NCBI GenBank assembly: GCA_947574135.1
Contig: CANPIM010000018.1
Coordinates: forward strand, 1 to 56,680
Direction: 5' to 3'
DNA length: 56,680 bases
From: an uncultured Lachnospiraceae bacterium
Lineage (GTDB): Bacteria; Bacillota; Clostridia; Lachnospirales; Lachnospiraceae
Of the stretch, positions 50,000 through 56,680 are shown one piece after another. Both the position numbers and the translations under genes were made by a program. Position 1 is the first letter of the stretch. Every line of letters begins with the position of its first letter. The notes beneath the pieces were generated by a model. It saw nothing but the letters and a program-made list of their open reading frames with translations. It made no database searches and was not told the DNA's origin.

Positions 50000-51613
50000 A
50001 TGCTACAATTAAATGTTGCTTCCATAAAGAACCAGGCAGCAGAATGGGAGGCTACAGGCACCCTTCTTCCCAAATTTGACCTGGAGGCCATGAAGGCCGA
50101 GACCAAAAAGGCTCCCGTCTGGGTGCATGTGGGAGCTGGGAATATTTTCCGCATCTTTATCGCTCAGCTGCAGCAGGAGCTGCTGAATAAGGGACTGGAG
50201 AAAAGCGGAATCATTGCCTTAGATACCTCCTCGGCCAATCAGGCAGACCTGGTATACCGGCCCTTTGACAATTTAACCTTGAGCGCCACCATGAATGCGG
50301 ACGGCTCTGTGAGTAAGGAGGTTATGGCAGCCATTGCAGAATGCCTCCATGCAGACAGCAGTGACACCGCCTTTATGGACCGGGCAAGGGAGATTTTTAC
50401 GGCGCCCTCCCTGCAGATGGTAAGCTTTACCATTACGGAGAAGGGCTATGCCCTCAAGGATATGAAGGGAGAATATCTGCCGGCAGTACAGAAGGATATG
50501 GCAGAGGGCCCTGGAGCGCCGAAAAGTGTAATGGCTTTGGTGACGGCACTTTTGTATGCCCGTTATCAGGCAGGGAGGCTGCCCCTGGCTCTTGTGAGCA
50601 TGGACAACTGCAGCCACAACGGAGAGAGACTAAAGGGCAGCGTGGTGGAGCTGGCAAAGGCCTGGGTGGAGAAGGGCTTTGCGGAGGCCGGATTCCTGGA
50701 TTATTTGCAGGATGAGAAAACCGTAGCCTTTCCCTGGAGCATGATTGACAAGATTACGCCCCGGCCCCACAAGAAGGTAGAGGAGCTTTTGGCCGCGGAC
50801 GGCATTGCGGATATGACGCCCATTCACACGGCAAACGGAGCTGTTTATGCCCCCTTTGTGAATGCAGAGCGTCCCCAGTATCTGGTGGTGGAGGATCGCT
50901 TCCCCAATGGTCGGCCGGCTCTGGAGAAGGCGGGAGCCTATCTCACGGACAGAGAAACGGTGAATATGACGGAGAAGATGAAGGTAACCACCTGTCTCAA
51001 TCCTCTTCATACGGCCATGAGTGTGTATGGCTGTATGTTGGGCTACACTCTCATTTGTGACGAGATGAAGGATGAGGACATAGTCAAGCTTATCCGGCGT
51101 CTGGGCTATGAGGAGGGCCTGCCTGTGGTGACAGATCCCAAGATTTTAAGTCCCCGGGCATTTCTGGATGAGGTGGTGGAGCAGCGTTTACCCAACCCCT
51201 TTATGCCGGATGCGCCTCAGCGGATTGCCACGGACACCAGCCAGAAGGTGGGGGTGCGCTTTGGGGAGACGGTAAAGAGCTATGTGGCCCAGGGCCGGAG
51301 TATGGATGCTCTGGTAAGCCTGCCCCTGGCTCTGGCCGGATGGCTGCGCTATCTTTTAGGCGTGGACGATGCAGGGAAGGCCTTTGAGGTAAGCCCGGAT
51401 CCCTTAAAGGAGGAGCTCCAGGCAAAATTGTCCGGAATCCGTCTGGGAGAGCCGGCTACCTACACAGGACAGCTTCAGGAGATTTTGACAAACGAGAGTA
51501 TATTCGGTGTGAATCTGGTAGAGGCCGGCCTTTCTGAAAAAATAGAATATATGTTTGTTGATCTGCTGGAAGGTCCGGGGGCTGTACGGAAAACTCTGCA
51601 GAAATATTTATAA
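50000..51613 (+). CDS. uxuB: Mannitol dehydrogenase-family oxidoreductase (D-fructuronate reductase/mannonate oxidoreductase)
   Basis: A 537-residue long-chain polyol dehydrogenase. PVWVHVGAGNIFRIFIAQLQ is the nucleotide loop and SMDNCSHNGERLKG and WSMIDKITPRPH hold the substrate-binding and catalytic lysine segments of the family. By position after uxuA it should convert D-fructuronate to D-mannonate. Mannitol or tagaturonate activity cannot be excluded from sequence alone. The frame opens at 49958 inside uxuA; ATG 50000 has GAGGAGAG ahead. Confidence 0.85.
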   Translation: MLQLNVASIKNQAAEWEATGTLLPKFDLEAMKAETKKAPVWVHVGAGNIFRIFIAQLQQELLNKGLEKSGIIALDTSSANQADLVYRPFDNLTLSATMNADGSVSKEVMAAIAECLHADSSDTAFMDRAREIFTAPSLQMVSFTITEKGYALKDMKGEYLPAVQKDMAEGPGAPKSVMALVTALLYARYQAGRLPLALVSMDNCSHNGERLKGSVVELAKAWVEKGFAEAGFLDYLQDEKTVAFPWSMIDKITPRPHKKVEELLAADGIADMTPIHTANGAVYAPFVNAERPQYLVVEDRFPNGRPALEKAGAYLTDRETVNMTEKMKVTTCLNPLHTAMSVYGCMLGYTLICDEMKDEDIVKLIRRLGYEEGLPVVTDPKILSPRAFLDEVVEQRLPNPFMPDAPQRIATDTSQKVGVRFGETVKSYVAQGRSMDALVSLPLALAGWLRYLLGVDDAGKAFEVSPDPLKEELQAKLSGIRLGEPATYTGQLQEILTNESIFGVNLVEAGLSEKIEYMFVDLLEGPGAVRKTLQKYL

Positions 51614-51699
51614 GGCCGGAAAATGAAAAAGTAAGAAAAGAGGATTTCAGAAAATGAGATGCTCCTTTCTAGGTAGGCAGGTGAAACAATAAAAACCTG

Positions 51700-52028
51700 T
51701 CACTTGGGGCACCCTCCGTAAGGAAGGTGCCCCAACAAGCCTGGTATCTCAATATAAGATTTCGTGTTCTCTGAAACGGTGTAGCCTGCGGCTATGCCGT
51801 TTTTGCGGATTTCCTGCTCTCTAAACCGCTTTTGGAACAGTTCATCCATTTCCTCTGGCGTTGGCTCTCTGATGATACCTACGCCATTGTAGTAGATTTC
51901 CAAAGTCTGATACCTATTGCCCTCTTGGTATTCTGGCTTGGATACCATAATCTTTTCAATATCAATTTTGCCTGTAAAATATCCCTTTGCATAAATAACT
52001 CCCCAACAATCTGAGCATTTGTTGCCTG
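51700..52028 (-). pseudogene. C-terminal remnant, probably of a site-specific recombinase
   Basis: The minus strand is open from 52028 to TGA at 51700, but the first ATG (51948) has no ribosome site and lies mid-domain. The translation includes KCSDCWGVIYAKGYFTGK, then KIMVSKPEYQEGNRYQTLEI, YYNGVGIIREPTPEEMDELF. The strand-turn-strand and acidic helix resemble the C-terminal tail of serine recombinases. The frame stops abruptly in the palindrome at 52029-52046, so the 5' part was replaced. Family assignment is tentative. Confidence 0.45.
51704..51735 (+). terminator. Hairpin after uxuB
   Basis: TTGGGGCACC (51704-51713) pairs perfectly with GGTGCCCCAA (51726-51735). There is no T run, so it may protect the message end rather than terminate. 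It lies inside the end of the leftward remnant frame. Confidence 0.45.
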
Positions 52029-52046
52029 ATTAAACGATATCGTTTA
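52029..52046. promoter_or_regulatory. Perfect 18-base palindrome, likely LacI-type operator for garD
   Basis: TTAAACGATATCGTTTAA is fully symmetric with AACG/CGTT half-sites, typical of LacI-family regulators of uronate genes. A plausible promoter, TTGAAA (52069-52074) with TATGCT (52094-52099), lies just downstream of it, ahead of garD. No LacI-type gene is in the window. Confidence 0.65.
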
Positions 52047-52134
52047 ACCATATATTTTTAAAAACAGGATTGAAATTCACGGAGAAATAATGTTATGCTT
52101 TTATTACTAGAAAAAACAGAAACAGGAGGAGCCC

Positions 52135-53652
52135 ATGGCACGCTTATACGTAAAGATGAAGGATCAGGATAATGTGGTAGTGGCAGTTCGGGATATAGCG
52201 GCTGGCACAGAAATAATGGAAGGCTTGAAGGCTCGTCAGGATATTCCCCAGGCACATAAGATAGCCCTGTGTGATATTCCGGCCAAGGGAGCGGTGATCC
52301 GTTATGGCGTGGTACTGGGCTATGCGCTGAGGGATATTAAGAGAGGGGACTGGATCAACGAGCATATGCTGGATTTGCCGGAGAGCCCTTCCTTGGACAA
52401 TATGGAGTTTGGCACAGAGCTTGTAAGGCCAGAGGAGCTTCCAAAGCCTTCCAGAACCACCTGGATGGGATACAAAAATGCCAAAGGGCCTGCAGGGACC
52501 AGGAATCTCCTGGGGATTGTAACTACCGTACAATGTGCGGCCGGGGTTGTAAAGGTGGCGGTGGAGCAGATAAAAAGAGAGCTGCTTCCCCGATATCCCC
52601 ATGTGGATGGCGTGGTGGCTGTGACCCATCCCTATGGCTGCGGGGTAGCCATTCAGGCGCCCTTGGCTCCCATTCCTATCCGGGCCATTGCCAATCTTAT
52701 CCGTCATCCCAATTTTGGCGGGGAGATCATGGTAGTAGGGCTGGGCTGTGAGAAGCTGACCTATGATCGGATTCTTCCCAAGGAGGACATTACGTCGGAA
52801 AATGTACTGACACTCCAGGACTATGCCGGCCATGATGCCATGATGAGGGCCATTACGGAGATGGCGGAGAGAAAGCTTGAGAGGCTGAACCAAAGAACCA
52901 GGGAGGAGCTGCCCTTAAAGGATTTGTTTGTAGGCATGCAGTGCGGGGGAAGCGATGCTTTTTCGGGAATTTCCGCCAATCCCAGCGCAGGCTATGCGGC
53001 AGATATGCTGGTCCGGGGAGGCGCCACGGTGATGTTCAGTGAGGTGACAGAGGTGCGGGACGGGGTGCATATTCTGGCCAGGCGCTGTGTGGATGCACAC
53101 ACCCGGGATCGGCTGGCGGAGGAGATGAGATGGTATGACGAATATCTGGCAGCCGGAGGCGTGGGCCGGGATGCAAATCCCACGCCGGGAAATAAAAAGG
53201 GCGGCCTGGCCAATATTGTGGAGAAGGCCATGGGAAGCATTGCAAAGAGCGGCACCAGCCCCATTGTGCAGGTGCTATCCCTAGCAGAGAAGCCCACAAA
53301 GCATGGCCTTATTTACGGAGCCACCCCGGCCAGCGATATTGTATGCGGCCCCAGCCAGGTGGCCAGCGGCATTGGGCTACAGGTATTTATGACCGGCCGG
53401 GGGACGCCCTATGGCCTGGAGATCTGTCCGGTTATCAAGGTTTGCAGCCGCAATGAGCTGAAGAATCACTGGTTTGACCTTATTGACATCTCGGCGGGGG
53501 ATGTGGCTACCGGTGAGCGGAGCATTGCGGAGGTGGGGCAGGAGATTTTTGATATGATACTGGATGTGGCCAGCGGGATAAAAGCCCCCTGCAGCGACCG
53601 GTATGGGTTCCACAATGATATGTGTATTTTTAATCCGGCGCCCATTACCTGA
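52135..53652 (+). CDS. garD: Galactarate dehydratase (GarD/UxaA family)
   Basis: A 505-residue enzyme with an N-terminal SAF-type domain (about 1-95) and the large UxaA-type domain. It follows GarD rather than altronate dehydratase throughout: GTRNLLGIVTTVQCAAGVVK, HPYGCGVAIQAPLAPIPIR, VGLGCEKL, GMQCGGSDAFSGISANPS, MFSEVTEVRDG, ANPTPGNKKGGLANIVEKA and the final FNPAPIT. It dehydrates D-galactarate to 5-keto-4-deoxy-glucarate. Ribosome site AGGAGGAG precedes ATG 52135. The next step, a GarL or KdgD-type enzyme, is not adjacent; the DapA-family gene at 36082 is a distant possibility. Confidence 0.9.
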   Translation: MARLYVKMKDQDNVVVAVRDIAAGTEIMEGLKARQDIPQAHKIALCDIPAKGAVIRYGVVLGYALRDIKRGDWINEHMLDLPESPSLDNMEFGTELVRPEELPKPSRTTWMGYKNAKGPAGTRNLLGIVTTVQCAAGVVKVAVEQIKRELLPRYPHVDGVVAVTHPYGCGVAIQAPLAPIPIRAIANLIRHPNFGGEIMVVGLGCEKLTYDRILPKEDITSENVLTLQDYAGHDAMMRAITEMAERKLERLNQRTREELPLKDLFVGMQCGGSDAFSGISANPSAGYAADMLVRGGATVMFSEVTEVRDGVHILARRCVDAHTRDRLAEEMRWYDEYLAAGGVGRDANPTPGNKKGGLANIVEKAMGSIAKSGTSPIVQVLSLAEKPTKHGLIYGATPASDIVCGPSQVASGIGLQVFMTGRGTPYGLEICPVIKVCSRNELKNHWFDLIDISAGDVATGERSIAEVGQEIFDMILDVASGIKAPCSDRYGFHNDMCIFNPAPIT

Positions 53653-53684
53653 GGCAATAATATGGAGAAAAAGGAGAGATAACC

Positions 53685-54170
53685 ATGAGCAAAAAGTTAG
53701 TAGCGTATTTCAGTGCAACAGGCACCACCAGGAAAGCAGCGCAGAGCCTGGCGGAGGTGGTTAAAGCGGATCTCTATGAGATTGTTCCGGAGATCCCTTA
53801 TACATCTGCAGATCTGGATTGGATGGATAAAAGCTCCCGGAGCTCTGTGGAAATGGGGGATAAATCCTTCCGCCCAGCTATAAAAAAGGGGGCGCCGGAC
53901 CTTAAGGAATATGAGGTGGTATTCCTGGGCTTCCCCATCTGGTGGTATGTGGCCCCCACCATTATCAATACCTTCCTGGAGCAGGGAGATTTCGCAGGAA
54001 AAACCATTGTGCTGTTTGCCACATCCGGGGGAAGCGGCTTTGGAAAAGCGGCTGCGGAGCTTCGGGGAAGCGTGGCGGATTCGGCCAGGATTGTAGAGGG
54101 AAGGCTCTTCAACGGGAGAATTTCAAAACCGGAACTGGAAAAGTGGGTAAAAGAATTAAAGCTTGATTGA
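53685..54170 (+). CDS. Flavodoxin
   Basis: A 161-residue FMN electron carrier. KLVAYFSATGTTRKAAQSLAE is the phosphate-binding loop and VVFLGFPIWWYVAPTIINTFLE, GKTIVLFATSGGSGFGKA the flavin-stacking regions, as in flavodoxin_4-type proteins of Clostridia. It begins 32 bases after garD on the same strand with AAGGAGAG ahead. A link to galactarate breakdown is not obvious. Confidence 0.9.
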   Translation: MSKKLVAYFSATGTTRKAAQSLAEVVKADLYEIVPEIPYTSADLDWMDKSSRSSVEMGDKSFRPAIKKGAPDLKEYEVVFLGFPIWWYVAPTIINTFLEQGDFAGKTIVLFATSGGSGFGKAAAELRGSVADSARIVEGRLFNGRISKPELEKWVKELKLD

Positions 54171-54175
54171 GACAG

Positions 54176-54210
54176 AAAAAAAGGGCAGCCGGAAATGAGG
54201 CTGCCCCTTT
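54176..54210. terminator. Bidirectional terminator between flavodoxin and a small gene
   Basis: GGGCAGCC (54183-54190) pairs with GGCTGCCC (54199-54206), flanked by an A run on the left and CTTT on the right, so it can end transcription from both sides. Confidence 0.75.
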
Positions 54211-54218
54211 GCTAGATG

Positions 54219-54401
54219 CTATTCTTTTACTCTGTCAAGTTCTGTGAGATTCACCCCACAGGCGGTCAGGATTACTTTCAATTCAATGTAGCGCTCTTTC
54301 ATTACCTTATATGCATCGGAATCCTTTGCAGATAATAGCATATAGGTCTGGAGCCTTGAAAATTCCTCAATATTTTTTTGTAATAGCTCTTTTTCTGTCA
54401 T
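54219..54401 (-). CDS. Small uncharacterised protein
   Basis: A 60-residue helical, charged protein starting MTEKELLQKNIEEFSRLQTY and ending ACGVNLTELDRVKE. ATG 54401 has AGGTGAG 7 bases ahead, and the gene ends at a terminator. The size and heptad-like spacing suggest a small helical bundle or coiled coil. No family is recognised. Confidence 0.6.
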   Translation of the reverse strand: MTEKELLQKNIEEFSRLQTYMLLSAKDSDAYKVMKERYIELKVILTACGVNLTELDRVKE

Positions 54402-54531
54402 AATACTTCTCACCTGCTTTCTTGTGGCAACGTTGATCAGGATAATTTTATTATACGGATAATTGGCCGGGATGTAAAGGCATTTGCACATTTCTCATAA
54501 CCTCATAACCCAGAAAAGCTTCGAAAACTCC

Positions 54532-54561
54532 TTGACATGGCCCCTGTTTCCGTGGTAAGAT
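54532..54561 (+). promoter_or_regulatory. Promoter of the rpmG-secE-nusG-rplK-rplA cluster
   Basis: TTGACA (54532-54537) and TAAGAT (54556-54561), 18-base spacer. The 95-base leader to rpmG includes TAGGC with GCCTA around a T-rich loop at about 54579-54600. Confidence 0.75.
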
Positions 54562-54656
54562 GACAGAGCGAATGGAAGTAGGCTTTTTTTTTATGCCTAA
54601 AAAACGGTGGCTCTTGCAGGTCACCAGGAAAATGAAAGCAAGCGGAGGTGGAAGTC

Positions 54657-54806
54657 GTGCGCGTAAGAATCACATTGGCATGTACGGAGTGTAAGCAGCG
54701 AAATTACAACATGTCAAAAGAGAAAAAGAATCACCCGGACAGAATGGAAACAAAGAAATACTGTCGATTCTGCAGAAAGCATACCATGCACAAGGAAACG
54801 AAGTAG
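54657..54806 (+). CDS. rpmG: 50S ribosomal protein L33
   Basis: A 49-residue L33 beginning at GTG 54657 ([19 protein letters not shown]) with GCGGAGGTGG ahead. Four zinc-binding cysteines are present as CTEC and CRFC, so this is the zinc-containing form. It opens the cluster, with secE 26 bases downstream, the usual order in Firmicutes. Confidence 0.93.
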   Translation: MRVRITLACTECKQRNYNMSKEKKNHPDRMETKKYCRFCRKHTMHKETK

Positions 54807-54832
54807 GGACAAGTCGGAAAGGAAAGTGAACG

Positions 54833-55045
54833 ATGGGAGATACAGCTGTTAAGGCGGATAAAGCCCCAAAAAAGAGCTGGTTCAAAGGGTTAAAGGCTGA
54901 ATTCAAGAAAATCATTTGGCCAGACAGGAAATCACTGACCCGGCAGACGATAGCCGTCGTAGCTACTTCCGTGGCATTGGGGATCATCATTAAAATACTG
55001 GATATTATCATTACCTATGGGATTGATTTTCTGGTAACTTTATAA
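54833..55045 (+). CDS. secE: Preprotein translocase subunit SecE
   Basis: A 70-residue single-span SecE: amphipathic segment WFKGLKAEFKKIIWPDRKSL followed by one membrane helix (about 42-66). It clamps SecY in the translocation channel. Length is normal for the short Gram-positive form. nusG follows 16 bases later. Confidence 0.94.
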   Translation: MGDTAVKADKAPKKSWFKGLKAEFKKIIWPDRKSLTRQTIAVVATSVALGIIIKILDIIITYGIDFLVTL

Positions 55046-55061
55046 GGGTGAGGGTGATTGT

Positions 55062-55577
55062 ATGTCAGAGGCAAACTGGTATGTAGTGCATACCTATTCC
55101 GGGTATGAGAACAAGGTAAAGGCCAACATTAATAAGACGATTGAAAACAGACATCTGGAGGAACAGATTCTTGAAGTGAGAGTTCCCATGCAGGATGTGG
55201 TGGAAATGAAGAACGGTGCGAAAAAGCAGGTTCAGAAGAAGATGTTTCCGGGATATGTTCTGATTCATATGATTATGAATGACGATACCTGGTATGTGGT
55301 GAGAAATACCAGGGGCGTTACAGGCTTTGTTGGACCTGGTTCCAAGCCAGTTCCGCTCACAGAAGCTGAGATGCGGCCGCTGGGAATCCAAACCGAAAAT
55401 GTCACAGTTGATTTTGCAGAAGGTGATACCGTGATCGTGATGGGCGGAATATGGAAGGACACCGTTGGGGTGATTCAGTCCATGAACCATAACAAGCAGT
55501 CCGTGACGATTAACGTGGATCTCTTTGGGCGGGAAACGCCGGTAGAGATCAATTTTTCAGAAATCCGAAGGATGTAA
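55062..55577 (+). CDS. nusG: Transcription termination/antitermination factor NusG
   Basis: A 171-residue NusG. The N-terminal NGN domain has WYVVHTYSGYENKVKANI and FPGYVLIHMIMNDDTWYVVRNTRGVTGFVG, and the C-terminal KOW domain FAEGDTVIVMGGIWKDTVGVIQ. It binds RNA polymerase and the ribosome. Position between secE and rplK is the canonical one. Confidence 0.96.
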   Translation: MSEANWYVVHTYSGYENKVKANINKTIENRHLEEQILEVRVPMQDVVEMKNGAKKQVQKKMFPGYVLIHMIMNDDTWYVVRNTRGVTGFVGPGSKPVPLTEAEMRPLGIQTENVTVDFAEGDTVIVMGGIWKDTVGVIQSMNHNKQSVTINVDLFGRETPVEINFSEIRRM

Positions 55578-55585
55578 CAGAAAAG

Positions 55586-55613
55586 ATGGGAGGGTCAATC
55601 CCGCTATTACCAC
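55586..55613 (+). promoter_or_regulatory. Candidate ribosomal-protein binding hairpin before rplK
   Basis: ATGGGAGGGTCAATCCCGC followed by TATTACCAC forms GGG/CCC inside an outer TGG/CCA with an unpaired GCTATTA. A near copy precedes rplA (56108-56135). The shape recalls the L1 binding site known from L11-L1 operons; this is an inference. Confidence 0.45.
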
Positions 55614-55628
55614 AAGGAGGTGCCTAAA

Positions 55629-56054
55629 ATGGCAAAAAAAGTAACAGGTTATATTAAATTACAGATTCCTGCTGGAAAGGCAACACCGGCTCCGCCTGTA
55701 GGTCCTGCATTAGGTCAGCACGGCGTAAACATCGTAGAGTTTACCAAGCAGTTCAATGCAAGAACCGCAGACCAGGACGGAATGATCATTCCGGTTGTTA
55801 TTACAGTTTATGCAGACCGTTCTTTCAGCTTTATCACAAAGACCCCGCCTGCAGCAGTCCTTTTGAAGAAGGAGTGCAAGATCCAGTCTGGCTCCGGCGT
55901 ACCCAACAAGACCAAGGTAGCCACCATTACCAAAGCGCAGCTGCAGAAGATTGCAGAGATTAAGATGCCGGATCTGAACGCGGCCAACGTGGATTCCGCC
56001 ATGAGCATGATTGCAGGTACCGCGAGAAGCATGGGCATCACAGTTGTGGACTGA
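55629..56054 (+). CDS. rplK: 50S ribosomal protein L11
   Basis: A 141-residue L11 starting [23 protein letters not shown], with the RNA-binding C-terminal half ending [15 protein letters not shown]. The open frame begins at GTG 55620, but AAGGAGG at 55614-55620 points to ATG 55629, which gives the standard length. Confidence 0.97.
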   Translation: MAKKVTGYIKLQIPAGKATPAPPVGPALGQHGVNIVEFTKQFNARTADQDGMIIPVVITVYADRSFSFITKTPPAAVLLKKECKIQSGSGVPNKTKVATITKAQLQKIAEIKMPDLNAANVDSAMSMIAGTARSMGITVVD

Positions 56055-56107
56055 TTGCTGCAAAATAGGAGGCAGCAGGTGATTTGAAACTGGATAACAA
56101 CACACAA

Positions 56108-56135
56108 GTGGAAGGGCTAAGCCCGCAATTACCAC
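56108..56135 (+). promoter_or_regulatory. Candidate ribosomal-protein binding hairpin before rplA
   Basis: GTGG-AA-GGGC-TAA-GCCC-GCAATTA-CCAC: an inner 4-pair stem within an outer GTGG/CCAC, the same layout as before rplK, with the conserved GC(A/T)ATTACCAC side. Confidence 0.45.
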
Positions 56136-56151
56136 CAGGAGGTTATGTAAT

Positions 56152-56680
56152 ATGAAACGAGGAAAGAGATACGTTGAGGCTGCAAAACTTTATGACAAAC
56201 AGGCTCAATACGATAGAGACGAGGCAGTGGCCATTGTAAAAAAGCTGGCCGTTGCAAAATTTGACGAGACCATCGAGGCTCATATCAGAACAGGCTGTGA
56301 CGGACGTCACGCAGATCAGCAGATTCGTGGAGCCGTAGTGCTTCCCCACGGAACCGGTAAGACCGCACGGGTGCTGGTATTTGCCAAGAATGCCAAGGCA
56401 GACGAGGCCCAGGCAGCAGGAGCGGATTTCGTAGGAGCAGAGGAGCTGATTCCCAAGATCCAGAACGAGGGCTGGCTGGATTTTGACGTGGTAGTGGCAA
56501 CTCCCGATATGATGGGTGTTGTGGGACGTCTGGGCCGGGTGCTGGGACCCAAGGGCTTGATGCCCAACCCCAAGGCCGGAACCGTAACCATGGATGTGGC
56601 CAAGGCCATCCAGGAGATCAAAGCCGGTAAGATTGAGTATCGTTTGGACAAAACAAACATTATCCATGTGCCGATTGGAA
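56152..56680 (+). CDS. rplA: 50S ribosomal protein L1, 5' part
   Basis: ATG 56152 after CAGGAGG; 176 codons are present before the window ends. [17 protein letters not shown], then [24 protein letters not shown] and [19 protein letters not shown], are characteristic of L1, which is normally about 230 residues, so roughly 55 residues lie outside. Confidence 0.96.
   Translation, partial: MKRGKRYVEAAKLYDKQAQYDRDEAVAIVKKLAVAKFDETIEAHIRTGCDGRHADQQIRGAVVLPHGTGKTARVLVFAKNAKADEAQAAGADFVGAEELIPKIQNEGWLDFDVVVATPDMMGVVGRLGRVLGPKGLMPNPKAGTVTMDVAKAIQEIKAGKIEYRLDKTNIIHVPIG

Noticed and set aside
54491-54656. tRNA-Trp gene often found before secE
   Set aside because: No cloverleaf arms or CCA-type acceptor can be found; the interval is a promoter and short leader.

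Overview
The window looks like the chromosome of a gut-type anaerobic Firmicute in the Lachnospiraceae, most like Enterocloster/Clostridium bolteae relatives. This is inferred from moderate GC, AGGAGG-type ribosome binding sites, TTG and GTG starts, a T-box leader, a flavodiiron-rubredoxin fusion, a glycyl radical enzyme, RbsABC-type sugar transporters and the rpmG-secE-nusG-rplK-rplA order at the right edge. No tRNA, rRNA, CRISPR array or intact mobile element was seen.

Layout. 1-4490 is an accessory region: a partial minus-strand gene at the edge, two lipoproteins coupled through a 37-residue membrane protein, an AT-rich acetyltransferase, an unknown protein and a broken SUKH gene. 4491-10812 holds a MATE pump, a LexA-type dinB/SRAP cassette and a hybrid histidine kinase. 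10892-13862 is a T-box-controlled ilvB-ilvN operon on the minus strand. 14011-16770 is a VIT/VWA surface protein plus its own exosortase. 17071-24665 is an AraC regulator, a lactonase, a complete sugar ABC transporter and a shikimate-dehydrogenase paralogue lacking the two shikimate-binding serines. 24855-33229 has a DUF4261-like protein, then a DeoR regulator, glycyl radical enzyme, activase, large ASKHA protein and ROK kinase. 33385-42421 contains the flavodiiron fusion, a DapA-family lyase, a cytidylate-kinase-like protein, a SirTM sirtuin with zinc macrodomain, an NmrA/HxlR pair on a shared promoter, a D-2-hydroxyacid dehydrogenase and a zinc-finger membrane protein. 42564-44777 is a membrane-anchored zinc-ribbon ECF sigma factor. 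45173-51613 is a GntR-controlled hexuronate/aldonate operon (zinc ADH, LarA homologue, uxuA, mannitol-dehydrogenase-family oxidoreductase). 52135 onward is galactarate dehydratase, a flavodoxin, a small unknown gene, and the translation/secretion cluster.

The most notable undescribed item is a structured intercistronic repeat found at three loci: before ilvN, before ilvB and before uxuA. Each copy has nested stems whose outer arms differ completely in sequence between loci but stay complementary, followed by a conserved CGGWACTTWAAW tail set against the ribosome binding site of the next gene and oriented with transcription. Other leads are the LarA homologue inside the uxu operon (possible entry of aldonates by C2 epimerisation), the one-protein transmembrane sigma factor, the single-target exosortase, the atypical AroE paralogue in a sugar transport locus, and the glycyl radical enzyme operon with an unusual ASKHA partner.
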